From JAISGQ01 sp045534445 (GTDB taxonomy: Bacteria > Bacillota > Clostridia > Oscillospirales > Acutalibacteraceae): a stretch of 43,841 nt of DNA. A model generated the notes under the pieces. It saw only the letters and a program-made list of their open reading frames with translations, searched no databases and had not been told where the DNA came from. The stretch is taken from NCBI GenBank assembly GCA_045534445.1, contig JAZSJQ010000027.1, positions 1 through 43,841 of the forward strand, in the 5' to 3' direction. Shown piece after piece: positions 16,048 through 24,283 of the stretch (its first letter is position 1; each line of letters starts with the position of its first letter). The translations under genes were made by a program, and so were the position numbers.

Positions 16048-17079
16048 GTGCGAGCAGACATAAAAAGCATGGATATGCAGGAGCTTACTGACTTTGTCAC
16101 AGGTCTCGGAATGCCGAAGTTTCGCGCAAAGCAGATTTTTTCGTGGCTTCACAAGGGTGTTTCAAGCTTCGATGAAATGAGCAATTTGTCCAAAAACGAC
16201 CGCGAAAATTTGTTACAAAAGAGTTACATATCGGATGCATTAATTGAAAAGAAACAGGTATCCGAGTATGATGGAACGGTAAAATATCTTTTTTCTCTGC
16301 ATGACGGGGAGTGTGTTGAAGCAGTTCTGATGAGATATAAGCACGGTCTTTCACTGTGCATATCCACGCAGGTAGGCTGCCGTATGGGCTGTGCCTTCTG
16401 TGCAACGGGACTTGGCGGACTTTCGAGAAATCTTGCACCGTCGGAAATGCTTGCACAGGTAATGACAGCCCAGAAGGACGCAGGCGAGCGAATCTCCCAC
16501 CTTGTGCTTATGGGAATGGGCGAGCCCCTTGATAATTTTGACAATGTGCTTCGTTTTCTGCACCTTGTCTCACATCCTGACGGGCTTTGCATCGGAATGA
16601 GAAACATATCACTTTCAACCTGCGGACTTGTCAATAAGATCGATGAGCTTGCAGAAATGAATATGCAGTTTACATTATCGGTGTCTCTTCATGCACCGAA
16701 TGACGAGATAAGAAATACAATAATGCCGGTAAACAAGCGATGGAATGTATCTGAGCTGATTGCAGCCTGCCGTCGCTATGCAGAGGCGACACACAGAAGA
16801 ATATCCTTTGAATATTCGCTTATAAGCGGAGTCAATGACACCGAAGCCTGCGCCAATGAGCTTGCGCAGAAATTAAAGGGTATGCTGTGTCATGTAAATC
16901 TCATACCTGTCAATACAGTAAAAGAAAACGGCTTTGTCCGTTCAAATACAAAACAAATCGAAGCCTTTAAGAGAATACTTGAATCAAAAGGCATCCGTAC
17001 TACGGTGCGGCGGACTCTGGGGTCAGATATCGATGCGTCCTGCGGACAGCTCAGACGCAGACACCAGAGTGAGCAGTGA
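16048..17079 (+). CDS. rlmN: 23S rRNA/tRNA (adenine-C2)-methyltransferase RlmN
   Basis: A 343-residue radical-SAM enzyme making m2A2503 in 23S rRNA and m2A37 in some tRNAs. N-terminal RADIKSMDMQELTDFV and FRAKQIFSWLHKG are typical. The 4Fe-4S triad is Cys111, Cys115, Cys118 in QVGCRMGCAFCATGLGG, followed by MGMGEPLDN, ISLSTCG and ISLHA-type (SVSLHAPND) motifs. The GTG at 16048 is chosen because it puts the protein at the family's usual length and N-terminus; the only ATG far upstream lies inside rsmB. AAGGAG is 17 nt upstream, too far to be ideal, so the start is less sure than the gene. Confidence 0.94.
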   Translation: MRADIKSMDMQELTDFVTGLGMPKFRAKQIFSWLHKGVSSFDEMSNLSKNDRENLLQKSYISDALIEKKQVSEYDGTVKYLFSLHDGECVEAVLMRYKHGLSLCISTQVGCRMGCAFCATGLGGLSRNLAPSEMLAQVMTAQKDAGERISHLVLMGMGEPLDNFDNVLRFLHLVSHPDGLCIGMRNISLSTCGLVNKIDELAEMNMQFTLSVSLHAPNDEIRNTIMPVNKRWNVSELIAACRRYAEATHRRISFEYSLISGVNDTEACANELAQKLKGMLCHVNLIPVNTVKENGFVRSNTKQIEAFKRILESKGIRTTVRRTLGSDIDASCGQLRRRHQSEQ

Positions 17080-17115
17080 TACAGAGGTCACAGCGCACTG
17101 CAAGGAGGAATTTAT

Positions 17116-17862
17116 ATGGATATTTTCAGTCTGACTGACACAGGAGTTGTCAGGAGCGTAAATCAGGACGATTTCGCACAAGGCAAAATAGGTGAAAGCA
17201 TTTCGTGGGCAGTGGTATGCGACGGAATGGGCGGAGCAAAGGGAGGCGACCACGCAAGCTGTGCCGCGGTGGAAGAGATAGAAAAGGTCATTTCCTCCGG
17301 CATAACCGAAGAATCGGATGCAGAAGCGGTGAAGGACATACTTTGTGATGCAATAAACGATGCAAATACCCGCATCTACAACGAAGCAAAGGATGACCCT
17401 GCTCTCTACGGAATGGGAACAACGGTTGTTGCGGCGGTTGTTATGGGCAGCTCTCTCGTGCTTGCCCATGCAGGAGACAGCAGAGCATATCTCATTTCGG
17501 ACAACGGTATGCGTCAGGTAACAGTGGACCACTCCCTTGTTCAGGAAATGGTGGACAGCGGAGAGATAACGGATGAGGAAGCCAGAGTGCATCCGCGCAG
17601 GAATGTAATAACAAGAGCTCTCGGCGTAGCGGATACAATTGAGATTGATTTTTCGCTCCTGAAGATAGAAAGCAACGAATCCGTTCTGCTTTGCTCAGAC
17701 GGACTGACAAATTTCTTGGAAGACGAAGAAATCTTCGAGCTTTTCCGAAGTACAGAACCCCCGCTGATTGCTGCAGCGCTGGTCGACCGCGCCAACGAAA
17801 ACGGCGGCGGAGACAATATCACCGCGGTAATCATGTATCAGGCTCAGAATAAGGAGGATTAG
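17116..17862 (+). CDS. prpC: PP2C-family protein phosphatase (Stp1/PrpC)
   Basis: A 248-residue Mn/Mg-dependent Ser/Thr phosphatase. Metal-binding PP2C motifs: VRSVNQDDF, VVCDGMGGAKGGDHAS, AHAGDSRAYLI, VDHSLVQ, LLCSDGLTNFL and GGGDNITAVIM. No membrane segment, so it acts in the cytoplasm, reversing phosphorylation by the PASTA kinase encoded 3 nt downstream. The rlmN-prpC-prkC-rsgA order is the Bacillus order. Strong Shine-Dalgarno AAGGAGGAA. Confidence 0.96.
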   Translation: MDIFSLTDTGVVRSVNQDDFAQGKIGESISWAVVCDGMGGAKGGDHASCAAVEEIEKVISSGITEESDAEAVKDILCDAINDANTRIYNEAKDDPALYGMGTTVVAAVVMGSSLVLAHAGDSRAYLISDNGMRQVTVDHSLVQEMVDSGEITDEEARVHPRRNVITRALGVADTIEIDFSLLKIESNESVLLCSDGLTNFLEDEEIFELFRSTEPPLIAAALVDRANENGGGDNITAVIMYQAQNKED

Positions 17863-17865
17863 CCC

Positions 17866-19914
17866 ATGGACAAGTATATGGATAAGTACATCGGCAAGCG
17901 CCTCGACGGACGCTATGAAATCGAAAAGGTAATAGGCGTCGGCGGAATGGCAGTCGTATACAAGGCTCGCGACCTTACTGCAAAGTGTGACGTAGCGATC
18001 AAGATCCTCAAGGAAGAGTATCTTTCCAATGAGGAATTCTGCCGCAGATTCAAGAATGAATCCCAGGCAATTGCACTGCTCAATCACAAGAGCATTGTAA
18101 AGATATACGATATGAATAACAGCGGCAACCTTCAGTATATCGTAATGGAGTTCATTGACGGAATAACCCTGAAGGAATACATCGAGCAGCAGGGTGCGCT
18201 TACAAGCAAGGAAGCCGTTCACTTCACAACTCAGATACTGGGCGCGCTTCAGCACGCCCATGAAAAGGGCATTGTCCATCGTGACATAAAGCCCCAGAAT
18301 ATCATGCTCAAGCAGAACGGCGAGATCAAGGTCATGGATTTCGGCATTGCACGCTTTGCGAGAAGTGAAACAAGAACCATGACCGACAAGGCAATAGGCT
18401 CTGTTCACTATATTGCGCCCGAGCAGGCAAAGGGCGGCAAGACAGATGCGAGAGCGGATATCTATTCTGTCGGCGTAATGCTTTATGAAATGCTTACAGG
18501 TCAGCTTCCTTTTGAGGCTGAGAATGCTGTTTCTGTTGCTGTCATGCAGCTTCAGGTTGACCCGAAGATGCCTCGCAGCATCAATCCCGACATTCCCGAG
18601 GGCCTTGAGGAGATAACCATTCAGGCAATGCAGAAGGATCCGGGCAATCGCTATCAGAGTGCATCGGATATGCTTCTTGATATTGAGGATTTCAAGCGTA
18701 ATCCTGCGATTCGCTTTGAGTATCAGTACATGGTAGACAATACCTCCCAGAGATATATGGACGCTTACGAGAATGCAAGACGTCAGCTTGAGGAGGAGCA
18801 GGAGGACGAAAAGAGCCCTGTTATCCCCGTGCTTTCGGGTATTGCAGTTGCCTTTGTTCTTGTTGCGCTTGTATTTTTGTGGGTAGCTCTTGATATAAGC
18901 GGTTTCTTCGCACAGAAGCAGGAGCAGATACAGATTCCCGACTTTACGGGTGAGGTATACATGGAAGTAATCGAACTTCCCGAATACAAGGACAAGATCG
19001 AGTTTGTTCTCGTAAAGGAATTCAGTGATGAGGTCGAGGACGGACGCATCATCTCCCAGAACCCGAAGCCCTATGCAGATGTTTACATTTACGACAAGGT
19101 AACTCTTACCGTAAGTAAGGGACCTGAGCGTCTGCAGGTCCCCGATTATGACGGGATGAATTATGATGAGTATTTCAATCTGCTTACCACACTGAGACTT
19201 CAGTACAATCGCTGTCCCGTATATGATGAAAGCTTTCCCGAGGGAACAGTAATGGCAACAAACCCTCAGCCTGATACCGATGTAAAAGAGGGCGATACCG
19301 TTGATGTTTACTACAGCCTCGGTGAAAAGCCCGATTCACTTGTTATGCCCAACTGCATGAACATGAGTTATGATGAGGCAAAAAGCTATCTTTCAGCCAT
19401 GGGAATGACCGTTGCAGCGGCAAATCCTGTTGACAGCGAGAAGCCCGAGGGGACTGTCGTAAGTCAGGAACCCTCCTACGGTACTGAGCTTGAAGAGGGA
19501 CAGACCATCATATTATATACAAGCAACGGCAAGGCAGTCCAGAAGGAAGTAAGAGTTGAAGTAAAGCTCCCTTCGGGAGTTGACCAGAATCTTGCAATGG
19601 CAATATATCTTGACGGAGAGAAGAAAAAATCAGTTACCGTAAACCCCATAGTAACTGATGCTTACTATATTACTCTTGCAGGCACAGGCACATCTGTTGT
19701 CAGAGTGTATATCAATGATAATCCCTATATGGATTACAGTGTAAACTTTGATTCAGGCACCTACACCATTACTACCTCCTATGAGTTTACACCTCCCACT
19801 ACCACCACAACAACGACAACCACAGAGCCCACAACGGAGCCTACCACTGCCCCCACAGAGCCTCCTGTTGAGCCTGAGCCTGAGCCGGTTGTATCATCTG
19901 CGGATGCCGCATAA
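17866..19914 (+). CDS. prkC: PASTA-domain Ser/Thr protein kinase (PrkC type)
   Basis: A 682-residue membrane kinase. The cytoplasmic kinase domain (about 17-280) has the glycine loop GVGGMAVVY, ATP Lys46 (VAIKIL), the catalytic loop HRDIKPQN (Asp140) and DFGIARF. A transmembrane helix (about 320-343) leads outside to three PASTA repeats (about 355-421, 422-488, 491-555), which bind peptidoglycan fragments. An Ig-like segment follows, then a Thr-rich and Pro/Glu-rich tail (about 643-682) that may cross the wall. In Bacillus PrkC triggers germination in response to muropeptides. The first ATG is best spaced from AAGGAGG; a second in-frame ATG lies 12 nt on. Next gene starts 3 nt later. Confidence 0.96.
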   Translation: MDKYMDKYIGKRLDGRYEIEKVIGVGGMAVVYKARDLTAKCDVAIKILKEEYLSNEEFCRRFKNESQAIALLNHKSIVKIYDMNNSGNLQYIVMEFIDGITLKEYIEQQGALTSKEAVHFTTQILGALQHAHEKGIVHRDIKPQNIMLKQNGEIKVMDFGIARFARSETRTMTDKAIGSVHYIAPEQAKGGKTDARADIYSVGVMLYEMLTGQLPFEAENAVSVAVMQLQVDPKMPRSINPDIPEGLEEITIQAMQKDPGNRYQSASDMLLDIEDFKRNPAIRFEYQYMVDNTSQRYMDAYENARRQLEEEQEDEKSPVIPVLSGIAVAFVLVALVFLWVALDISGFFAQKQEQIQIPDFTGEVYMEVIELPEYKDKIEFVLVKEFSDEVEDGRIISQNPKPYADVYIYDKVTLTVSKGPERLQVPDYDGMNYDEYFNLLTTLRLQYNRCPVYDESFPEGTVMATNPQPDTDVKEGDTVDVYYSLGEKPDSLVMPNCMNMSYDEAKSYLSAMGMTVAAANPVDSEKPEGTVVSQEPSYGTELEEGQTIILYTSNGKAVQKEVRVEVKLPSGVDQNLAMAIYLDGEKKKSVTVNPIVTDAYYITLAGTGTSVVRVYINDNPYMDYSVNFDSGTYTITTSYEFTPPTTTTTTTTTEPTTEPTTAPTEPPVEPEPEPVVSSADAA

Positions 19915-19917
19915 AAG

Positions 19918-20799
19918 ATGAATACATTTGAAGGAATAATAATAAAAGGAATAGGCGGCTTCTATTATGTAGAAGTCGCCGAAACCGTATATGAATGCAA
20001 AGCGCGAGGGGTATTCCGCAAGCAGAACATAACCCCGACAGTAGGTGACAGATGCAGGATAGAGGTGCCTGAAACGGGCTTTGCCTCTATTGCAGAGATT
20101 CTGCCGAGAAAGAATATCCTCATAAGACCTACGCTGTCAAACCTTGATAAGCTGATAATTGTAGTCTCAGCCTGCAAACCGAGACCAAATTATCTGATCG
20201 TTGACCGTCTTGCCTCCGCGGTGCTCGACAAGGAGATAAAGCCTGTAATTGCAATTACAAAGGGCGACCTTGCCCCTGCTGATGAGCTGTTTGATGTATA
20301 TAAAAAATCGGGCATAGATACAGTGCTTATCGATTACGGCACCGGCGATGGCATAGACAGAATAAGGGAAGAACTTAAAGACTGCATAAGCGGCTTTGCA
20401 GGGAACTCAGGTGTGGGAAAATCCACCCTTATAAATGCAGTGGAGCCACAGCTCAAGCTTGCCACAGGCGAGATAAGCGACAAGCTTGGAAGAGGCAGAC
20501 ACACCACCCGAAGCGCAGAGCTTTTCAGCCTCAGCTTCGGAGGAAAAATAGCAGACACCCCGGGCTTTGCCTCCTTTGACGGAGATTTCGGAGAGCCTAT
20601 AGACAAGGATAATCTCCAGTTTTGCTTCCCGGAATTTGAGCCGTATATAGGCAAATGCAAATTCACATCCTGTGCTCACCTTTGCGAGCGGGGCTGTGAG
20701 ATAGTCAGCGCGGTACAGCGAGGGGAGATTTCCTCTCATCGCCATGAAAGCTACTGCGCGCTTTATAAAGAGGCAAAGGAAAGAAAGGAATGGGACTAA
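19918..20799 (+). CDS. rsgA: Ribosome small-subunit-dependent GTPase A
   Basis: A 293-residue circularly permuted GTPase (YloQ/CpgA/RsgA) that checks late 30S maturation. An N-terminal OB fold (residues 1-70) is followed by the permuted G motifs: G4 AITKGDLAP, G1 GNSGVGKSTL, then RHTTRSAEL and G3 DTPGFASF. The C-terminal zinc-binding region has CKFTSCAHLCERGCEI. The N-terminal RPTLSNLDKLIIVVS is characteristic. In Bacillus rpe follows; here thiN starts 4 nt after the stop, so rpe is absent. CpgA is a known PrkC substrate in Bacillus, which fits the neighbourhood. Confidence 0.96.
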   Translation: MNTFEGIIIKGIGGFYYVEVAETVYECKARGVFRKQNITPTVGDRCRIEVPETGFASIAEILPRKNILIRPTLSNLDKLIIVVSACKPRPNYLIVDRLASAVLDKEIKPVIAITKGDLAPADELFDVYKKSGIDTVLIDYGTGDGIDRIREELKDCISGFAGNSGVGKSTLINAVEPQLKLATGEISDKLGRGRHTTRSAELFSLSFGGKIADTPGFASFDGDFGEPIDKDNLQFCFPEFEPYIGKCKFTSCAHLCERGCEIVSAVQRGEISSHRHESYCALYKEAKERKEWD

Positions 20800-20803
20800 G
20801 CAA

Positions 20804-21475
20804 ATGAGTGTATGTGTTGTAGTATCAGCAGGCAGGATTGCCGACTACAACTTCATAAAGAGCTTCATACCTGACGGCGCTCCTGTCTTTGCGGCAGATG
20901 CAGGCTTTTCGCATCTGTCGGAGCTGGGACTGGAAGCAATGGCAATTGTGGGTGACTTTGACTCACTTACTCCCGGGGAGGGCAGAGCATTCCCCTGTGT
21001 CAGTTATCCTCCCGAAAAGGACGATACCGACACGCTTCTTGCCATAAAGCTGGGCATCGAGAAAGGATATGAGCAGTTTATTATGATAGGCTCATTGGGC
21101 GGCAGGTTCGACCATGCCTTTGCCAATGCGACAGCCCTTGCGTATATGCGTGATCATGACGTCAACGGCATAATAATTGACGATGAATGTGCCATGTTCA
21201 TGCTTGAGAGCGGCGAAAGCTACGAGCCAAATACAGACGATATGCTCAGACCCTACGGCGAGACCATTTCCGTATTTCCCTTTGGTATAGAATGTGCAAC
21301 AGTTACTATGGAAGGCGTTAAGTATCCTGTTGATACATATGAGCTTTCCGCAAGCGTTCCTCTGGGAGTCAGCAACAAGATAACCGATATGGAAAACTGC
21401 AAAATCACCGTCCATGCAGGAAAAGTTCTTGTGATTCGGGCAAAAACAGACACACAAACCGATAATGTGCAATAA
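20804..21475 (+). CDS. thiN: Thiamine pyrophosphokinase
   Basis: A 223-residue thiamine diphosphokinase (thiamine + ATP to thiamine diphosphate + AMP). Motifs: FAADAGFSHLSELGLEAMAIVGDFDSL (catalytic Asp pair), PPEKDDTDTLLAIKLGIEKGY, MIGSLGGRFDHAFANATAL, and the C-terminal thiamine-binding beta-sandwich with GVKYPVDTYELSASVPLGVSNKI. The start at 20804 is 4 nt after the rsgA stop with AAAGGAA upstream; a longer reading overlapping rsgA lacks the family N-terminus. The rsgA-thiN-spoVM order matches Bacillus minus rpe. Confidence 0.94.
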   Translation: MSVCVVVSAGRIADYNFIKSFIPDGAPVFAADAGFSHLSELGLEAMAIVGDFDSLTPGEGRAFPCVSYPPEKDDTDTLLAIKLGIEKGYEQFIMIGSLGGRFDHAFANATALAYMRDHDVNGIIIDDECAMFMLESGESYEPNTDDMLRPYGETISVFPFGIECATVTMEGVKYPVDTYELSASVPLGVSNKITDMENCKITVHAGKVLVIRAKTDTQTDNVQ

Positions 21476-21530
21476 TATGTAGTGAACGGCAGAAAGAAAA
21501 ACTGCCGAAACTGCATACGGAGGTAAGGTT

Positions 21531-21611
21531 ATGAAAGTCGTAGTATGGAAGAGCCCGAAGTTTTTAGGCGGTATCCTCAGAGCATTTTTCGGAATAAAAA
21601 AAGTAAAATAA
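21531..21611 (+). CDS. spoVM: Stage V sporulation protein M (SpoVM)
   Basis: A 26-codon gene encoding a peptide that begins MKVVVWKSPKFLGGILRAFF. It shares the length, the KxPKFLGGIxRA core and the basic C-terminus of Bacillus SpoVM (also 26 residues). SpoVM is an amphipathic helix that recognises the convex forespore membrane and anchors SpoIVA, the coat basement ATPase. The family Pro is Pro9 here. A strong Shine-Dalgarno (CGGAGGTAAGG) precedes the ATG. It lies directly after thiN, its position in Bacillus. I saw no convincing sigma-E promoter, so it may be read from thiN or from a divergent-consensus promoter. Confidence 0.93.
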   Translation: MKVVVWKSPKFLGGILRAFFGIKKVK

Positions 21612-21614
21612 AAA

Positions 21615-21699
21615 GGTTTCCAAAGGCGCTTTGCACCTTTGGCGGAGTCGAGAGGTGAAACCTCTCGTGGGTTTTAAGGGCAAAGCCCTTAACCAAAAT
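21615..21699. repeat. Triple-hairpin REP-like element
   Basis: Three hairpins in a row: CCAAAGG/CCTTTGG (21620-21642), CGAGAGGT-gaa-ACCTCTCG (21649-21667) and TTAAGGGC-aaa-GCCCTTAA (21674-21692). The layout (CTTTGG core, GGCGGAGTC spacer, AGGGCAAAGCCCT end) resembles dispersed REP/MITE-like elements that I associate with Oscillospiraceae genomes. Only one copy is in this window, so dispersal cannot be shown here. Confidence 0.6.
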
Positions 21700-21710
21700 A
21701 GCGAACAAAA

Positions 21711-21738
21711 AAACCGTGTGCTTTTGCACACGGTTTTT
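21711..21738 (+). terminator. Terminator ending the yicC-to-spoVM operon
   Basis: AAACCGTGTGC (21711-21721), TTTT loop, GCACACGGTTT (21726-21736), then TT. Confidence 0.9.
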
Positions 21739-21742
21739 ATAT

Positions 21743-21794
21743 TATAGCCGTAGGGGAGATTCAAGAATCTCCCGCAAACAAAGCTGCGGCTATA
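21743..21794. repeat. Nested inverted repeat overlapping a gene end
   Basis: An outer 8-bp stem TATAGCCG (21743-21750)/CGGCTATA (21787-21794) encloses a 9-bp hairpin GGGAGATTC-AA-GAATCTCCC (21754-21773). The stop codon of the minus-strand gene lies in the right arm. It may be a cruciform-forming mobile repeat or a two-way terminator. Confidence 0.5.
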
Positions 21795-22569
21795 CATTTA
21801 TTTTGCATTTGGTAAGAAAATCCACATTGTTTTTCTTTCGTACATCCATTTCCTCTGCGATTTTTTTCATTTTTACGGAATCATTTTTAATATTGCTCAG
21901 AGGTTCGAGGTAACGCTCATGGAAAAACAACTCTGCCTTTTCTTGCAATGCTGCTTCAGACTGTATGATTTGTCTGTCATTTTTGTGGATCTCTTTCATT
22001 AATGGCACCAGTGATTTTATCAGTTTTTCTGTATCGGGCTCATCTGATAACGCATACCACACCAGATTATCGCAACAAATAGGGGAGTCAGGATATAAGT
22101 CTGATAAATTCTTTTCAAAGCTGTACTCAACAAAACGCTTCAATGTTGTGACCGTATTATAGGACGGGATAATATACTTTATCACATCGTCAAGCGCTTT
22201 GTCGGAGATTTGCTGTACATTATCACTGTCATAGACATAGCAATATTTTTGCCATGGCGTAACTGCGCGTTCCGCTGCGCTCAAAAACTGATAAAGCAGT
22301 TTCTTGTGTCCGTAAATAGTTTTCTTGCTTAACCGAGATATGTATATAGAATTTATTGTTGTTTCAATCGTGAAAGTATAAACTCCCGGGTCAGGTGCAG
22401 GCAAAAAACGAGGATATATTATCTGTATGATTTCTCCGTTCAGCACACGAATAAACAAACGGCTTCCTTTTGCTAAGTTAAAGCCATGTGGTCTTAAACC
22501 GTCAGCTAATATCTGCATAATTACAGAGGTATAATCATTATTCATATTTGTAGTATTTGTTTTGCGCAA
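21790..22569 (-). CDS. Protein of unknown function, AT-rich orphan
   Basis: A 259-residue soluble protein I cannot assign with confidence. The N-terminal third (IMQILADGLRPHGFNLAKGSRLFIRVLNGEIIQII) loosely resembles DUF4304-type proteins, which share a GF..KG...R..n.eivQii pattern. The C-terminal part is helical and charged, with a probable coiled coil (about 195-250). The TTG at 22569 is preferred because GGAGGG lies 9 nt upstream; an ATG at 22611 has no ribosome binding site. Its base composition is more AT-rich than the flanking sporulation genes, it runs against them, and structured repeats flank its 3' end. This points to insertion between spoVM and sipL. Confidence 0.7.
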   Translation of the reverse strand: MRKTNTTNMNNDYTSVIMQILADGLRPHGFNLAKGSRLFIRVLNGEIIQIIYPRFLPAPDPGVYTFTIETTINSIYISRLSKKTIYGHKKLLYQFLSAAERAVTPWQKYCYVYDSDNVQQISDKALDDVIKYIIPSYNTVTTLKRFVEYSFEKNLSDLYPDSPICCDNLVWYALSDEPDTEKLIKSLVPLMKEIHKNDRQIIQSEAALQEKAELFFHERYLEPLSNIKNDSVKMKKIAEEMDVRKKNNVDFLTKCKINV

Positions 22570-22724
22570 ATCCTCTTTCCCTCCAATCATAATAATTCTG
22601 CATTCTATCATAAATTACACAGCACAAAATTGCAAGTGCCATTGTTTTTCTTCTCATCTGTGCATATATCGGACAAAGTGCGAATATTCATTACACAGAA
22701 AACCGAAAAGGAGAGGAAACAAAT

Positions 22725-24257
22725 ATGGATTGTACTTTAATACGCCGTACAGTACTGCTCAATGATACCGTGTATGAAGGCTCAAGCGAACTGCCTGTAG
22801 ATGCAGAGCTAACGCTTCCCGACTACTGTGCCGATATCGGAAAGATACTCAAGTGCAGAGCAATGCCCAAGGTGACCTCACGTCTGCTTCGCGGCGACGG
22901 ACTTACCGTAGAGGGAATCACAAGAATAACCGTCCTTTATTCTGACGGTAAAAACGCATCTCTTTGCTGTTACGAGTATGAGATTCCCTTCTCTGCTGCC
23001 TACAAGCTCCATGAAATACCTGCCAATGCAAAGGCGACCGCGTGGATAAAGCCCGAATATATCAATTGCCGAGCGGTCAGCCAGCGAAAGCTTGATATCC
23101 ACGGTGCATTTACCGTATGCGCAAAGGTCATGGCAAGCACAGAGACAGAGATAGCAAGCGGCGCAGAGGGCGCAGGAGTAAAAGTCAGATGCGACAAGTG
23201 CAATATAAGCAGTCTCGCAGGTGCCGCACAGAGCGCATTTACAGTAAGCGAAGCCCTTGAAATTGCCGATGATAAGGCGTCTGTCGGAAGCATTATCAGA
23301 AACGATGCAAGGGTGAAGATCACTGAATGCAAAGCAATAACCAATAAGCTCATTGTAAAGGGCGAAGCAACCCTGGAGCTTGTGTACTGCGGAGAGTCGG
23401 GCGAGGGCGTTCAGCATATGAATTACACCCTTGATTTCAATGAGTTCATCGATGTGCCGGGCATTGACGACGAGTGTAAGTGGGATATCAGCGCAGAATG
23501 CACGGGAGTCGATATCGGACTTCGTACCGATTCAAACGGTGAGTACAGACGAATGAATGCAGACATTCATGTTTTTGCCGATGTCAAAGCGTATAAGGAT
23601 ATCGTCGCTGACATCGTAAGCGATGCATATTCCGTTGAATACGAGCTTGAGACCGAGCGCAGACCGCTTAAATTCACACGTTATTGCGGCGAAGTGCATG
23701 ATACTGTTACAGCCCCCCTGCTTATCGAAACGGGCGAAACGCTGTTTTCTGCCATTGATGACGTAAAGTGCGAAGTGACCGACTGCAAAATGACCGCAGG
23801 CGACGGCAGAGCCAATGTGCGAGGTGCGGTGTCTGTCAGCATTATCGGCAGAGATATGGAGGGTGCCTGTGCCTACTGTGAAAAGCTCATGGAGTTTGCT
23901 TCTGAGAGCGTTATGGGTTTTGAGGTGTTTTCGCCCCGATTTGAAGAGCGTGTTTCCGTTGCAGGCTGCAGCTACGTTATTACAGGCAGCGGCAAGCCTG
24001 AGGTTCGTCTGAACCTCAGCATCGGCGCGGCAGTATACGATGAGGTGAATATATCTGCTATCTGTGACGTAAAGCCTGACGAAAGCAGACCCAAGATGCT
24101 TGGCGATGCATCCGTTGTAATGTACTGTGCAGAGGCAGGCGAAGAGCTTTGGGACATTGCCCGTGCTCATAACTCAAGTGTTGAGACTATAATGAGCGAT
24201 AATGACCTTGAAAGCGAAATTCTGGAACACAATACACGCCTGCTCATTTCCATATAA
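22725..24257 (+). CDS. sipL: SipL-like spore coat morphogenesis protein (SPOCS + LysM)
   Basis: A 510-residue protein with repeated SPOCS (DUF3794) beta-rich domains and a C-terminal LysM (about 464-510: ELWDIARAHNSSVETIMSDN..LL). The N-terminal LPVDAELTLPDYCADIGKIL is the SPOCS hallmark (P-D-x-x-x-D-I-x-x-i-l). In Clostridioides difficile SipL binds SpoIVA through its LysM and is needed for coat assembly around the forespore. Here spoIVA starts 26 nt downstream, so the two would be co-expressed in the mother cell. Shine-Dalgarno AAGGAGAGG. The 113-bp upstream region must carry the promoter; I saw no convincing sigma-E consensus. Confidence 0.9.
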   Translation: MDCTLIRRTVLLNDTVYEGSSELPVDAELTLPDYCADIGKILKCRAMPKVTSRLLRGDGLTVEGITRITVLYSDGKNASLCCYEYEIPFSAAYKLHEIPANAKATAWIKPEYINCRAVSQRKLDIHGAFTVCAKVMASTETEIASGAEGAGVKVRCDKCNISSLAGAAQSAFTVSEALEIADDKASVGSIIRNDARVKITECKAITNKLIVKGEATLELVYCGESGEGVQHMNYTLDFNEFIDVPGIDDECKWDISAECTGVDIGLRTDSNGEYRRMNADIHVFADVKAYKDIVADIVSDAYSVEYELETERRPLKFTRYCGEVHDTVTAPLLIETGETLFSAIDDVKCEVTDCKMTAGDGRANVRGAVSVSIIGRDMEGACAYCEKLMEFASESVMGFEVFSPRFEERVSVAGCSYVITGSGKPEVRLNLSIGAAVYDEVNISAICDVKPDESRPKMLGDASVVMYCAEAGEELWDIARAHNSSVETIMSDNDLESEILEHNTRLLISI

Positions 24258-24283
24258 AGGCGGCAGAGAGGAGAGGAAAGCAA

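Noticed and set aside
22612..22724. Sigma-E promoter of sipL
   Set aside because: Strings such as CATATAT and GAATATT occur, but no pair has the right spacing and sequence.
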